The position numbers and the translations under genes were made by a program. DNA of 64,000 bases from Microvirga puerhi (lineage in GTDB: Bacteria; Pseudomonadota; Alphaproteobacteria; Rhizobiales; Beijerinckiaceae): positions 372,001 through 436,000 of the forward strand of contig NZ_JAIRBM010000001.1 of the NCBI RefSeq assembly GCF_020089865.1, in the 5' to 3' direction. The notes beneath the pieces were generated by a model. The model was not told the origin of the DNA and ran no database searches. It saw only the letters and a program-made list of their open reading frames with translations. Shown piece after piece: positions 54,395-63,746 of this stretch (the stretch's first letter is position 1; each line of letters opens with the position of its first letter).

Positions 54395-54868
54395 ATGGCT
54401 CCAATAAACGATACCAGCATGGCGGATGCCTCAGACACCTTGGTCGCACGCAGTGCTTGGCAAACGCGGGTGCCTGTCCGATTTTCACACTGCGACCCTG
54501 CCGGAATCGTCTATTTCGCGCGCTATTTCGACCTGCTCAACGGCGTCGTCGAGGACTGGTTTTGCCAGGGCCTCGGCATCGACTATCACGAGATGATCGG
54601 GCCAAGGCGCACCGGGCTCGGTTTCGCCAGCGCCGGTGCCGAGTTCGTTAAGCCAGGTTTCATGGGCGACTGCCTCGATTGCACGGTCCTGGTGGATCGA
54701 ATCGGACGATCGTCGCTCACTTTCCATATCCATGCGACCCGAGCCGAGGAGCCGATCCTCACCGCGCGCTTCGTGATGGTAACCACATCCCTCGAAACCC
54801 ATCGCTCCGTCCCGCTGCCTGACGATTTGCGCGCGGCGTTGGAACGCTATTGGAAGATCTGCCAATGA
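54395..54868 (+). CDS. 4-hydroxybenzoyl-CoA-type thioesterase
   Basis: A 157-residue hotdog thioesterase. VRFSHCDPAGIVYFARYFDLLNGVVEDWF is the hallmark with catalytic Asp, and GAEFVKPGFMGDCLDCTVLVDRIGRSSLTF follows. It may release CoA from stalled aromatic thioesters, protecting the CoA pool. ATG 54395 was chosen because it follows the dehydrogenase stop by four bases; ATG 54419 is possible. Its TGA overlaps the next ATG. Confidence 0.88.
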   Translation: MAPINDTSMADASDTLVARSAWQTRVPVRFSHCDPAGIVYFARYFDLLNGVVEDWFCQGLGIDYHEMIGPRRTGLGFASAGAEFVKPGFMGDCLDCTVLVDRIGRSSLTFHIHATRAEEPILTARFVMVTTSLETHRSVPLPDDLRAALERYWKICQ

Positions 54869-55308
54869 CATCAGCAATCAGCACCAAGTCGCGATCTACC
54901 CCTCCGGACGGCGTGGAGGTCTTGCATCCGAAGAACTGGCCGCAGCCCAAAGGATATTCGAATGGCATGATGGCCGAGGGCAGGATTCTCGTCACGGGTG
55001 GTATCGTCGGATGGGACGAGAGCGGTGTTTTTCCGAAGGGATTCGTGGCGCAGGCGCGTCAAACCCTTGCGAACATCATGGCCATTCTGGCTGAAGGCGG
55101 AGCGGGTCCGGAACACATTCTGCGTCTGACCTGGTATGTGGTCGATATCGACGACTATCTTGCGCAGCTACGCGAGTTGGGGAGAGCTTATCGGGAGGTC
55201 TTGGGCACCCATTATCCCGCCATGGCCCTGGTCCAGGTCGTCCGTCTGGTCGAGAAGGAAGCTCTGGTCGAAATCGAGGCGACTGCGGTCGTGCCGAAGA
55301 GTGCGTAG
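54865..55308 (+). CDS. RidA-family protein (enamine/imine deaminase)
   Basis: A 147-residue YjgF/RidA protein. HPKNWPQPKGYSNGMMAEGRILVTGGIVGWDESG, FVAQARQTLANIMAILAEGGAGPEHILRLTWYVVDIDDY and YPAMALVQVVRLVEKEALVEIEATAVV are the conserved blocks; the Arg before LVEKEALVEIEA is the substrate-binding position. RidA proteins hydrolyse enamines or imines to ketones and ammonia. In this pathway it would remove the amino group left after ring reduction of 2-aminobenzoyl-CoA. ATGA overlap with the thioesterase gene indicates coupling. Confidence 0.88.
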   Translation: MTSAISTKSRSTPPDGVEVLHPKNWPQPKGYSNGMMAEGRILVTGGIVGWDESGVFPKGFVAQARQTLANIMAILAEGGAGPEHILRLTWYVVDIDDYLAQLRELGRAYREVLGTHYPAMALVQVVRLVEKEALVEIEATAVVPKSA

Positions 55309-55325
55309 GCGATAGGGGGAAGTCA

Positions 55326-56093
55326 GTGGACGTCAAATTGGAACGGCTCCCGGGCCAGGTCGCCTGCATTCGCATCGACCGCCCCGAGGCCCGAAACGCG
55401 CTCAACGCCGCCGTGCGTGAGCGGCTGGCGGAGATCTTCATCGAGATCGCACAGGATGAAACGGTACACTGCGCGGTCCTGGCGGGAACCGACAAGGTCT
55501 TCGCGGCCGGCGCCGACATCAAGGCGATGGCAACCGCAGAGCCGGTCGATATGATGCTTCGCGCCGGGGAACGAACATGGGCCCCTCTCAAAGATTTTCC
55601 CAAGCCTCTGATCGCCGCTGTGAACGGCTATGCCCTTGGTGGCGGATGCGAACTCGCCATGCACGCCGATATCATCATCGCGGGCGAGGGAGCTCGGTTC
55701 GGACAACCTGAGATCAAGGTCGGAATCATCCCCGGAGCCGGGGGCACGCAGCGCTTGGTCCGGGCGGTGGGTAAGTTCAAGGCGATGAAGATCCTGCTGA
55801 CGGGCGAGCCCATCGCTGCACGTGAGGCGGAGGCCATGGGACTGGTCAGCGAGGTTGTGCCGGATGGGGAGGTGCTCGATCGTGCACTTGCCCTGGCCCG
55901 CCAAATTGCTGCCATGCCGCAACTCGCCGCTCGCAAGATCAAAGAGTTGGTTCTGCAAGGCAGCGACCTTCCGCTCGAAGCGGCCCTGCTGCTCGAGCGC
56001 AACACTTTCCAGCTCATGTTCGGAACCGCCGATCAGAAGGAAGGCATGGCTGCCTTTCTTGAGAAGCGTGCTCCGTCTTTCACAGGCCGCTGA
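55326..56093 (+). CDS. Enoyl-CoA hydratase
   Basis: A 255-residue canonical crotonase. GTDKVFAAGADIKAM (oxyanion hole), YALGGGCELAMHADIIIAG with the first catalytic Glu, and FGQPEIKVGIIPGAGGTQRL with the second Glu are all intact. It should hydrate an unsaturated CoA thioester in the beta-oxidation-like end of anthranilate breakdown. The GTG start at 55326 follows GGGGGAAG. It contrasts with the atypical paralogue at 52341. Confidence 0.93.
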   Translation: MDVKLERLPGQVACIRIDRPEARNALNAAVRERLAEIFIEIAQDETVHCAVLAGTDKVFAAGADIKAMATAEPVDMMLRAGERTWAPLKDFPKPLIAAVNGYALGGGCELAMHADIIIAGEGARFGQPEIKVGIIPGAGGTQRLVRAVGKFKAMKILLTGEPIAAREAEAMGLVSEVVPDGEVLDRALALARQIAAMPQLAARKIKELVLQGSDLPLEAALLLERNTFQLMFGTADQKEGMAAFLEKRAPSFTGR

Positions 56094-56095
56094 CT

Positions 56096-57631
56096 ATGAT
56101 GTTCGATCTGTCGCGCTCCGACCTGACGCTGGGCATTGTCGGCGCCGGGATCATGGGACGGGGAATCGCGCAGGTCGCAGCGGAGGCAGGAGTTCGGGTC
56201 GTTCTCGCCGATGCACGACCGGAGGCCGTCGCTGAGGCCCTGACATTCTGTGCCGACATGATCCGCCGCAAGGCGGAGAAAGGGACGATTTCCGAGGACG
56301 AGGCGGCGAAGGCCGTTGGTCTGATCCGGAAAGGGGAACTCTATCAAGATCTCGCAGCCTGCCACGTAGTGGTCGAGGCTGTCGCAGAACGACTGGATAT
56401 CAAGCACGAGGTTATCGCTGGCCTTGAAGGCGCCGTGAGCGAGACATGCATTATCGCCAGCAATACGTCGTCCCTGTCGATCGCCGGGATTGCCGCGAAA
56501 GCACGCCTTCCCGAGAGGATTGCAGGACTGCATTTCTTCAACCCCGTCCCACTGATGCGTCTGGTAGAGGTCATCGGCGGTGCCAGGACCGAGGAAGCCG
56601 TACTGACGGCTTTGACCGTGCTCGTGCACCGGATCGGGCACAAGCCTGTTCGCGCGCTCGATACGCCCGGTTTCCTCGTCAATCACGCGGGCCGTGCCTT
56701 TGGAACGGAAGCGCTTCGCATCGTCTCCGAAGGCATCGCTGACTTTGCCGACGTCGACCGTGTCATGACGGAAGCCGCCGGTTTTCGCCTGGGACCTTTC
56801 GAGCTCCTCGACCTGACCGGCCTCGATGTCTCGCATCCGGTCATGGAGTCGATTTACCACCAATACTATGAGGAGCCGCGGCACCGTCCGGTCGTCACGA
56901 CGGCCCAACGGCTTGCCGCCGGACTGCTGGGGCGTAAGGCAGGGCAGGGCTTCTATCGCTACGTCAACGGCAAGGCTGAGAAGGCGCCGGAACCTAAGCC
57001 TCCGCCAGCCGACTTCTCGCGTCCCGTTTGGATTTCCAGTCGTTTTCCCACAGAGGCTTCAGCTCTCCGGCTCCGCCTTGAGAAGGCGGGTGCGAAAATC
57101 GAAACGGGTATAAAGCCGTCTCCCGATGCCGTTGCCATTCTGACGCCCTTAGGAACGGATGCTACGACCTCGGCGCTCGCGGAGAACCTCGATCCGACTC
57201 GCTGCGTCGCTATCGACTGCCTGTTCGATCTCGATCGTCGTAGGACCCTGATGCATACGCCGGCGACGGCTCCGGACGTTTTGGAGGCGACGCATGGTCT
57301 TCTGGCGGCGGACGGCACGGCCGTCACGGTCATTCACGACAGCCCAGGCTTCATCGCGCAGCGGATCATTGCCTCGATGGTGAATGTAGCTGCCGAAATC
57401 GCCCAACAGCGCATCGCTTCCCCTGAAGACATCAATGTCTCTACGGAAATGGGACTTGGATATCCACGAGGCTCCCTGCGCTTCGGCGACGAACTCGGCC
57501 CTGCCAGGATCCTCGCCGTCCTTGATGCGTGCCATGCTTTCTATGGCGATCCGCGCTACCGTGCTTCGCCATGGCTCAGGCGTCGCGCCATGTTAGGCCT
57601 TCCCTTGACTGCACCGGAGCGCCGTACCTAG
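56096..57631 (+). CDS. 3-hydroxyacyl-CoA dehydrogenase (PaaH-type)
   Basis: A 511-residue two-part enzyme. The N-terminal Rossmann domain starts GIVGAGIMGRGIAQVAAEAG, with IIASNTSSLSI and GLHFFNPVPLMRLVEVI (catalytic His). 3HCDH C-terminal domains lie at about 185-285 (DTPGFLVNHAGRAFG) and 400-500 (DSPGFIAQRIIASMVNVAAEI, LGYPRGSLRFGDELGPARIL). Length matches PaaH/PaaC enzymes that oxidise 3-hydroxyadipyl- or 3-hydroxypimelyl-CoA. It starts two bases after the hydratase stop and ends the anthranilate operon. Confidence 0.93.
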   Translation: MMFDLSRSDLTLGIVGAGIMGRGIAQVAAEAGVRVVLADARPEAVAEALTFCADMIRRKAEKGTISEDEAAKAVGLIRKGELYQDLAACHVVVEAVAERLDIKHEVIAGLEGAVSETCIIASNTSSLSIAGIAAKARLPERIAGLHFFNPVPLMRLVEVIGGARTEEAVLTALTVLVHRIGHKPVRALDTPGFLVNHAGRAFGTEALRIVSEGIADFADVDRVMTEAAGFRLGPFELLDLTGLDVSHPVMESIYHQYYEEPRHRPVVTTAQRLAAGLLGRKAGQGFYRYVNGKAEKAPEPKPPPADFSRPVWISSRFPTEASALRLRLEKAGAKIETGIKPSPDAVAILTPLGTDATTSALAENLDPTRCVAIDCLFDLDRRRTLMHTPATAPDVLEATHGLLAADGTAVTVIHDSPGFIAQRIIASMVNVAAEIAQQRIASPEDINVSTEMGLGYPRGSLRFGDELGPARILAVLDACHAFYGDPRYRASPWLRRRAMLGLPLTAPERRT

Positions 57632-57816
57632 CGGATCGCGGGGAACGGACAGCAGGTTCCTCGCTCAGGTGGGTCTTCCGCCTGTACCGGCGGTGCCGTA
57701 GTCGCCCGCCGGAAGTCGCATTGCGTAAGGCATCCTTTCCTGTCACAGCGGCTTCTCCAATGGCAACTGAGAGATGCTTGCGATTCTCGGCTGCATTCCG
57801 ATGTGAGCCCCCTCTC

Positions 57817-58449
57817 ATGCTTGAAGACCAAAACCTTCTGCTGAACCAGTTTTTTACGCTCTGGGCGATGCTTGACCCGATCAGTCACCTTCCGCTTTTT
57901 CTGGGTGCGACGGCGGAGCTCAACGGACGCGAACGACGTCGCGCCGCGATGATGGCTGTCGGATTTGCCTTCTCCATCCTGATTTTCTTTGGAATTGCAG
58001 GCCAATATCTCCTGCACGCGATGGGAATTTCGTTGATGTCCTTCCAGATCGCAGGCGGGCTCATTCTCCTCCTGTTTTCTATCTCGATGGTGCTCTCCGA
58101 GCCGCCGGCTACGACCAGCGCCACATCGCTATCCGCCAACCCGCTCAACGTGGCAGTCTATCCTCTGAGCACACCGATCATTGCCGGGCCGGGCGCCATG
58201 CTGTCCATCATCATCCTGACGGATAACAACCGCTTCACCATTGCAGAGCAGATGACCACCTTCGCCGTGCTCGGTGTGGTTCTGGCCCTGCTTCTGACAA
58301 TTTTCATGCTCGGCGATGTGATCGGCAAGTTCATCGGCCGCGGCGGGACGAATGTGCTTCGTCGGGTCATGGGGGTCATCCTGGCCGCTTTGTCGGTCAA
58401 TCTCATCGTTTCGGCGCTAGCACAGTGGCTCAATCTCCCGCCAATCTGA
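57817..58449 (+). CDS. MarC-family integral membrane protein
   Basis: A 210-residue membrane protein with six hydrophobic helices. FFTLWAMLDPISHLPLFLGAT, GGLILLLFSISMV and VYPLSTPIIAGPGAMLSIIIL are the MarC/UPF0056 signature segments. Function is unknown; the old link to multiple antibiotic resistance was not upheld. ATG 57817 is preferred, since the open frame upstream to 57529 overlaps the dehydrogenase gene. Confidence 0.88.
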   Translation: MLEDQNLLLNQFFTLWAMLDPISHLPLFLGATAELNGRERRRAAMMAVGFAFSILIFFGIAGQYLLHAMGISLMSFQIAGGLILLLFSISMVLSEPPATTSATSLSANPLNVAVYPLSTPIIAGPGAMLSIIILTDNNRFTIAEQMTTFAVLGVVLALLLTIFMLGDVIGKFIGRGGTNVLRRVMGVILAALSVNLIVSALAQWLNLPPI

Positions 58450-58624
58450 GCGGCTCCGGTTCTCCGGAGCACCAAGACCGCTCTCCGGCCAGCAAGGCTT
58501 GAGCTGCGCGATTTCTCCCCGGATTTTGGAACAAGTTTTCATTATTAGCCGGCAACCTGATTGCGGCTGCGGCGTAAGCGGACTATGCAGAACGTTTGGA
58601 TTCTGCCGCAACCGTGAGGAATGA

Positions 58625-60268
58625 ATGTCCGCGACTGCCGTCCTGATTCATCTCCTGGGAGAGATCGCCCTCCTTCTATGGGGGATCAACATGGTCAACA
58701 GCGGGGTGCAGCGCGCGTTCGGCAGTGATTTGCGGTGGATCCTGGGTGTCGGGCTGAAAACGCGCCTTCACGCCTTCCTTGCGGGACTCGGCGTCACGAC
58801 GGTGCTTCAGAGCAGCACGGCGACGGCTCTGATGGTCGCGTCGTTCACGGCCGGTGGGGCAGTTGACCTCGTGCCGGCGCTCGCAGTGATGCTCGGAGCG
58901 AATGTCGGTACGACCCTCATCGTTCAGGTTCTGTCCTTCGACATCAGCCTCATCTTCCCGGTTTTGATCTTCGGCGGATATATCGGCTTCCGCCGCGGTT
59001 CATCGAGCCGTGCTCGGGATCTGGGCCGCGTCGTCATCGGTCTCGGGCTGATGCTGTTGTCGCTCCATCTGCTGACCGAGACGATTCGGCCGATCGAATC
59101 CTCTGTGGTGCTCAAGAGCCTGCTGGCATCTATCGCGCCAGACCCATTGATCCTCGTCCTCCTCGCTGCGGCACTCGCTTGGGCCGCCCATTCGAGCGTC
59201 GCCGCGATCCTCTTCATCATGTCTCTCGCATCCGCCGGGGTCATCGATTCGCATTCGGCGTTGGCTATGGTACTGGGCGCCAATCTCGGCAGCTCCCTCA
59301 ACCCATTGCTGGAGGGGACAGGCGGCGACCCCGTGAAGCTCCGCGTTCCGTTCGGTAATCTAGCGATGCGAGTGATCGGTTGCGCGGTGGCTCTGCCGCT
59401 GATCGACCCGCTCCTGACCTATATGAACATGTTCGACCCCAACCCATCGCGGTTGGCGGCGAATTTTCATACGCTTTTCAATGTCGTGCTGGCGGCGATC
59501 TTCATTCTGCCGTTGCCCTGGATCGCAACCCTGCTGCTCCGGTTCTTCCCGGAGAAGGTTCGAGCGTCGGATCCGAGTGTCCCGCAATATCTTGATAGCG
59601 ACGCTCTCGATACGCCGTCGGTGGCGCTGTCAAATGCGGCGCGGGAAGTGCTGCGGATGGCCGATATCGTCGAGACGATGCTGCGCGGATCCCAGGACCT
59701 TTTCCATGAAGGTGACGTGTCTCGCGTCGATGCGATCAGCCGCACGGACGACGTAGTCGATCGTCTCTACAGCGCGGTACGCCGCTATCTGAGCTCCATC
59801 AACCACGAGGCCCTCAGCGACGAGGAGGCCAAGCGCCTATCCGATATCCTGGCCTTCGCGATCAATTTGGAGCATGTGGGCGACATCATCGACAAGAATC
59901 TGATGGAACTCGCGGCCAAGCGGATCAAGAATCATCTGCGCCTGCCGAAGGATAGCCTCGCCGACATCGACAATATGCACGCGAAGCTGCTGGAGCATCT
60001 CCAGCTCGCGGCCTCCGTTCTGATGTTCCAGGACATCGGATCTGCCCGCCGCCTGGTGGCCGAGAAGGAAGGTTTTCGCGATCTGGAAAGAGCGATTACG
60101 CAACGGCATTTCGAACAGCTTCGCTCAGGAAAGGTCGTCGGTGACACCTCGGCGCTCCAGCTGGATATCGTCCGGGATCTGAAGCGCATCGAGGCGCATA
60201 TTGCGGCAACCGCGCATTCTCTCCTTGAGCAGACCGGCGACCTGAAGCCAAGCCGCCTGACATCCTGA
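58625..60268 (+). CDS. Na/Pi cotransporter family protein with PhoU domain
   Basis: A 547-residue NptA/YjbB-like protein. The N-terminal membrane half has the duplicated motif TTVLQSSTATALMVASF (about 58-74) and WAAHSSVAAILFIMSLAS (about 189-206) with MLGANVGTTL and VLGANLGSSLNP. A cytoplasmic PhoU-like helical half (about 335-540) follows. Family members export or import phosphate with sodium. It is preceded by a 175-base gap with no clear feature. Confidence 0.9.
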   Translation: MSATAVLIHLLGEIALLLWGINMVNSGVQRAFGSDLRWILGVGLKTRLHAFLAGLGVTTVLQSSTATALMVASFTAGGAVDLVPALAVMLGANVGTTLIVQVLSFDISLIFPVLIFGGYIGFRRGSSSRARDLGRVVIGLGLMLLSLHLLTETIRPIESSVVLKSLLASIAPDPLILVLLAAALAWAAHSSVAAILFIMSLASAGVIDSHSALAMVLGANLGSSLNPLLEGTGGDPVKLRVPFGNLAMRVIGCAVALPLIDPLLTYMNMFDPNPSRLAANFHTLFNVVLAAIFILPLPWIATLLLRFFPEKVRASDPSVPQYLDSDALDTPSVALSNAAREVLRMADIVETMLRGSQDLFHEGDVSRVDAISRTDDVVDRLYSAVRRYLSSINHEALSDEEAKRLSDILAFAINLEHVGDIIDKNLMELAAKRIKNHLRLPKDSLADIDNMHAKLLEHLQLAASVLMFQDIGSARRLVAEKEGFRDLERAITQRHFEQLRSGKVVGDTSALQLDIVRDLKRIEAHIAATAHSLLEQTGDLKPSRLTS

Positions 60269-60490
60269 TCAGGACAAGCCGCCGCGCTCCTTGAGTTCAT
60301 GCCAGTTCGCATACCGGACCTGCTCTGGCAGGCCGATATCGCGTCTTTCGTGATCGGAAAGGTGGCTGAAGTTGGAAATCAGCGGAGCCTGCAGACATGT
60401 CGTTGCAGGCTTCCACCACAGCTTCAGGCGAAACCAAACGCCCTCGACGCCGCGCAAGCGACGCACGTCCTCGTATCTCATGGCGATCAT
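60269..60490 (-). CDS. DUF1127 domain small protein
   Basis: A 73-residue basic protein ending in a DUF1127-like motif (LSDHERRDIGLPEQVRY). Its N-terminal part (MRYEDVRRLRGVEGVWFRLKLWWKPATTCLQAP) is not recognised. DUF1127 proteins are small, often RNA- or regulation-associated in alphaproteobacteria. The start is uncertain (ATG 60490, 60481 or 60550). It is convergent to the cotransporter gene with no gap. Confidence 0.7.
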   Translation of the reverse strand: MIAMRYEDVRRLRGVEGVWFRLKLWWKPATTCLQAPLISNFSHLSDHERRDIGLPEQVRYANWHELKERGGLS

Positions 60491-60609
60491 CCGATTGTTA
60501 CGGAGCCGATGGAATTCCCTTCGGCGACTGGTTGGAGGATGCGCCCACATCCGAGTCTTGACAAAGCGAAAGGCAGATGTCTGCCATAAGGCAGGCTTAT
60601 GGGTTAGCC

Positions 60610-61545
60610 ATGTCCAAGAATTCTCTTAAACTTCCGCCGATGAGCGCCGTTCGGGTCTTTGAGGCCGCGGCTCGCCACCAGAGCTTCACGAGGGCCGCCG
60701 AGGAGTTAGGGATGACCCAGGCGGCGGTCAGCTACCAGATCCGAATGCTGGAGGATCGTGTCGGAGCGCCGCTTTTCGTGCGTCACGCACGCCATGTGGC
60801 CCTGACAGCCCACGGAAGCCAATTGGCTCCGTCCGTGACGGAAGCTTTCGACCTGTTGCGAGCAGCCTTCGACGGAATCGACGAGGCGGTACAGGCGACG
60901 CTGAGCATCACCACTCTGACGACGGTCGCAGCCAACTGGCTGGTGCCTCGCCTTGGGCGCTTTCAGCAGCTCCATCCCGGAATCGCCGTCCAGATCGACG
61001 TCAACTCGCAACTGGTCGATTTCTCTAAAAGCGATTTCGATCTTGGAATTCGCAGCGGTACCGGCACGTGGCCGGGCTTGGAATCCCATTTCCTCTTTCC
61101 AAACCAGTTTACGCCGGTCTGCAGCCCAGACCTCCTGCGGCGCGCAAATCTGAGGGAGCCGGCAGATCTGCTGAACCTCCCCCTGATCGCGCCGAGCGAT
61201 CCGTGGTGGCAGGACTGGTTCACGGCCGCCGGCGTCTCCTGTATCGACCTGTCCAACCGCCCGGATTTTTCTCTGGGGGCCCAGCAATTCGAAGGAATGG
61301 CCGCCATGGCGGGGCAGGGCGTTGCCCTCGTCAATCCCTTTTTCTTCCGCGGCGATCTGGCGGAGGGTCGTCTCATCCAGCCCTTCGATCTCGTTGTCAC
61401 AGCAGATCGAAGCTATTGGATCGTCTATCCCAAGGCCCGCCGCCGGGCACACAAGATTCAAGCGTTTCGGGATTGGCTGACCAGCGAGCTGGCGAGCGAT
61501 GCGAAGAGAATGGATGCGTCAGATCCTAAACAGGCTCTCGCCTGA
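60610..61545 (+). CDS. LysR-family regulator (GcvA-like)
   Basis: A 311-residue LysR protein. LPPMSAVRVFEAAARHQSFTRAAEELGMTQAAVSYQIRMLEDRVGAPLFVRHARHVALTAHG is the winged helix with the GcvA/AmpR-type start, followed by a periplasmic-binding-like effector domain (TTVAANWLVPRLGRFQQLHPGIAVQID, DFDLGIRSGTGTWPGL). The target is unknown; neighbours are an unrelated DUF1127 gene (divergent) and opgH (convergent). Confidence 0.9.
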   Translation: MSKNSLKLPPMSAVRVFEAAARHQSFTRAAEELGMTQAAVSYQIRMLEDRVGAPLFVRHARHVALTAHGSQLAPSVTEAFDLLRAAFDGIDEAVQATLSITTLTTVAANWLVPRLGRFQQLHPGIAVQIDVNSQLVDFSKSDFDLGIRSGTGTWPGLESHFLFPNQFTPVCSPDLLRRANLREPADLLNLPLIAPSDPWWQDWFTAAGVSCIDLSNRPDFSLGAQQFEGMAAMAGQGVALVNPFFFRGDLAEGRLIQPFDLVVTADRSYWIVYPKARRRAHKIQAFRDWLTSELASDAKRMDASDPKQALA

Positions 61546-61556
61546 TCGGGATCATC

Positions 61557-63746
61557 TCATTCGGCGGCCTTGATCGCACTTGTGCCGGACTTCAGACCGA
61601 CGAGACGTGTCAGGAGCGCCGGGTCCTTGAGGATGGCGATCCGCTCTTTGGGCTTGAGCCAGGCCAGGACATCCTCGATCGTCTCGGCATCGCCCAGCTT
61701 CGCCTCCGCCAAGGCGCGGTCGGTTTCGATCTCGCCCCTTTTCCTGCGAGAAGTCGGCGATAGCATCTCCACATGCCGCTCGCGCAGTTCGGGATCGCAG
61801 TAGAGAGACAGAAGACCATCCTGATCGTCGTACCCGAAGGTCGCATTTCGCTGCTGCAGTTCGTTGGCCCTGATCGCAATCGCCGGGGGCCTGAACTCCT
61901 CTGGCGTCCTCAGTAAGCCAAGGCGCTTCAGGGCCAATCCTGCTCCCAGCTGGCCACTGAGCCAGGAGAGGGGGATTGCCAGCAGCAGGCCGAGGATCGT
62001 CGGTGACATCCAGAGAAACAGGGACGTCGCGATCATGAAAGCCGAAATGCCGCTCAAGAGGCCGAGGACGGTGTGCCAACGGTGGCGGCGGACAATGTCC
62101 CGCAAGGGGATCGATCCATCGTCACGACGCTGGGGTTGCCATCCCGTGTCGCGTCCGAGAAGGATCTGGAACACCGAACCGGATTGAATCAGCATCAGGA
62201 TCGGCGCCAGAAGCGCCGAGAGGATGATCTCGATCAGGGACGATAGCACGACCCTGATGCCGCCGCCGGAGGCCCGGCGCTCATGACCCCGCAGGAGCAT
62301 CAGGAGCGTGCCAAAGATCTTGGGAGCAAGCAGAATCCCCATCGTCAGAGCGAACAGGGCCAGCGCTCGCTCGGGATCGAACCGCGGCCAGATCGGATAC
62401 AGCCGGAAGTCGCGAGCGAAATATTCGGGCCGAATATAGGTCGTTTGCAGGACCAGCGCGATACCGACGATCAGCTGGAACAGCCAGAAGGGGGATGCGA
62501 GGTAGGACATGATCCCCGTGGCGAAGTGCTGTCGCGTCGGCAGCTTCAGGCCCTTCGCGCCGATGACTCGCATATGCTGGAGATTGCCCTGGCACCAGCG
62601 ACGGTCTCGCGCGGAGAGATCGATCAGCGATGGAGGGCTTTCTTCATAGGACCCATCGAGATCCGCCAACATATACACGTCCCAGCCGGCCCGTCGCAAA
62701 AGAGCCGCCTCGACGAAATCGTGGCTGAGGATGTGACCGCCGAACGGTGGCCTGCCCTTGAGATCCGGCAGACCTGCCTGGTCGGCAAAGGCTCTGGTGC
62801 GGATGATCGCGTTGTGCCCCCAGTAATTACCATCCCGTCCCATCCATACGGAAAGGCCCATGGCGATCACCGGCCCCGTTACCCGGGCTGCGAACTGCTG
62901 CAGGCGGGCGAAGAGGGTGTTGCGATTGATGATCAGCGGCAGCGACTGAATGATGCCCGCATCGGGATCGGCCTCCATCGCCGCAGCAAGGCGCACGATG
63001 CATTCGCCGGTCATGAGGCTGTCCGCATCGAGGACGAGCATATGCTCGTAATGGCCACCCCAGCGCATCACGAAGTCCGCGATGTTGCCCGCCTTGCGAT
63101 GATGGTTCTTCTCCCGGTGCCGGTAGAAGAAACGCGCCTGCGGCCCCAAGCGTTGGCGCAAAGCCAGGAACGCGCGCTCCTCCGCAATCCACGCCTCGGG
63201 ATCCGTGGTATCCGAAAGGATGAAGTAGTCGAAATGAGCGCCGAGTCCGGTCGCCTCGACCGATTCATGGATCGCTTCGAGTGCCGCATAGGTTCGCGAT
63301 GTCTGTTCGTTGTAGACCGGCATGACGATAGCCGTCCGGCACGACAGGGTCGTCGGTAGGGGCCCGCGACCCCGGGACTGGGACAGAAGCGCGAAGAAAC
63401 CCAGAAGCGCGCTCGTGAAGGCGACGGCGATCCATGAGAAGTTGACGGTAAAAAGCGCAACCAGCAGCCACTGCAGCACGGTAGTCCGGCTGACCGACAC
63501 CACCTGGTACATTTCATAGGTGCCGTAGCCGGTCAGGATCAGGCCGCCGCCGAAAACGAACAAACGCGCCAGATAGGTCCGCCAGCGGGAACGGTCGACG
63601 ACCGGCTTGCGCTCCTGGGAGGCAGACCACCGTCCGAGCGATTGAGTCGGCATCTCGAGACGATTCTCGGGCGGCATAGCGGGTTCCAGCCGCCCCTTCG
63701 CGGTATTCTTCGTGTCGGGACCTATGGTGTCCAACGATAGAGCCAT
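61557..63746 (-). CDS. opgH: Osmoregulated periplasmic glucan glucosyltransferase OpgH
   Basis: A 729-residue inner membrane GT2 enzyme (MdoH) that builds the linear beta-1,2-glucan backbone and passes it across the membrane. About eight helices flank the catalytic loop. The motifs are VMPVYNE, LSDTTD, LVLDADSLMTGE (DxD), LSHDFVEAALLRRAGW (acceptor Asp) and RDRRWCQGNLQHMR (QxxRW-type). ATG 63746 overlaps the opgG end by 25 bp; MPPENRL at 63677 is an alternative start. Confidence 0.93.
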   Translation of the reverse strand: MALSLDTIGPDTKNTAKGRLEPAMPPENRLEMPTQSLGRWSASQERKPVVDRSRWRTYLARLFVFGGGLILTGYGTYEMYQVVSVSRTTVLQWLLVALFTVNFSWIAVAFTSALLGFFALLSQSRGRGPLPTTLSCRTAIVMPVYNEQTSRTYAALEAIHESVEATGLGAHFDYFILSDTTDPEAWIAEERAFLALRQRLGPQARFFYRHREKNHHRKAGNIADFVMRWGGHYEHMLVLDADSLMTGECIVRLAAAMEADPDAGIIQSLPLIINRNTLFARLQQFAARVTGPVIAMGLSVWMGRDGNYWGHNAIIRTRAFADQAGLPDLKGRPPFGGHILSHDFVEAALLRRAGWDVYMLADLDGSYEESPPSLIDLSARDRRWCQGNLQHMRVIGAKGLKLPTRQHFATGIMSYLASPFWLFQLIVGIALVLQTTYIRPEYFARDFRLYPIWPRFDPERALALFALTMGILLAPKIFGTLLMLLRGHERRASGGGIRVVLSSLIEIILSALLAPILMLIQSGSVFQILLGRDTGWQPQRRDDGSIPLRDIVRRHRWHTVLGLLSGISAFMIATSLFLWMSPTILGLLLAIPLSWLSGQLGAGLALKRLGLLRTPEEFRPPAIAIRANELQQRNATFGYDDQDGLLSLYCDPELRERHVEMLSPTSRRKRGEIETDRALAEAKLGDAETIEDVLAWLKPKERIAILKDPALLTRLVGLKSGTSAIKAAE

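Noticed and set aside
57632-57816. Short gap after the anthranilate operon examined for a terminator or small gene.
   Set aside because: No stem with a T-tract and no convincing ORF apart from an N-terminal extension frame of marC.
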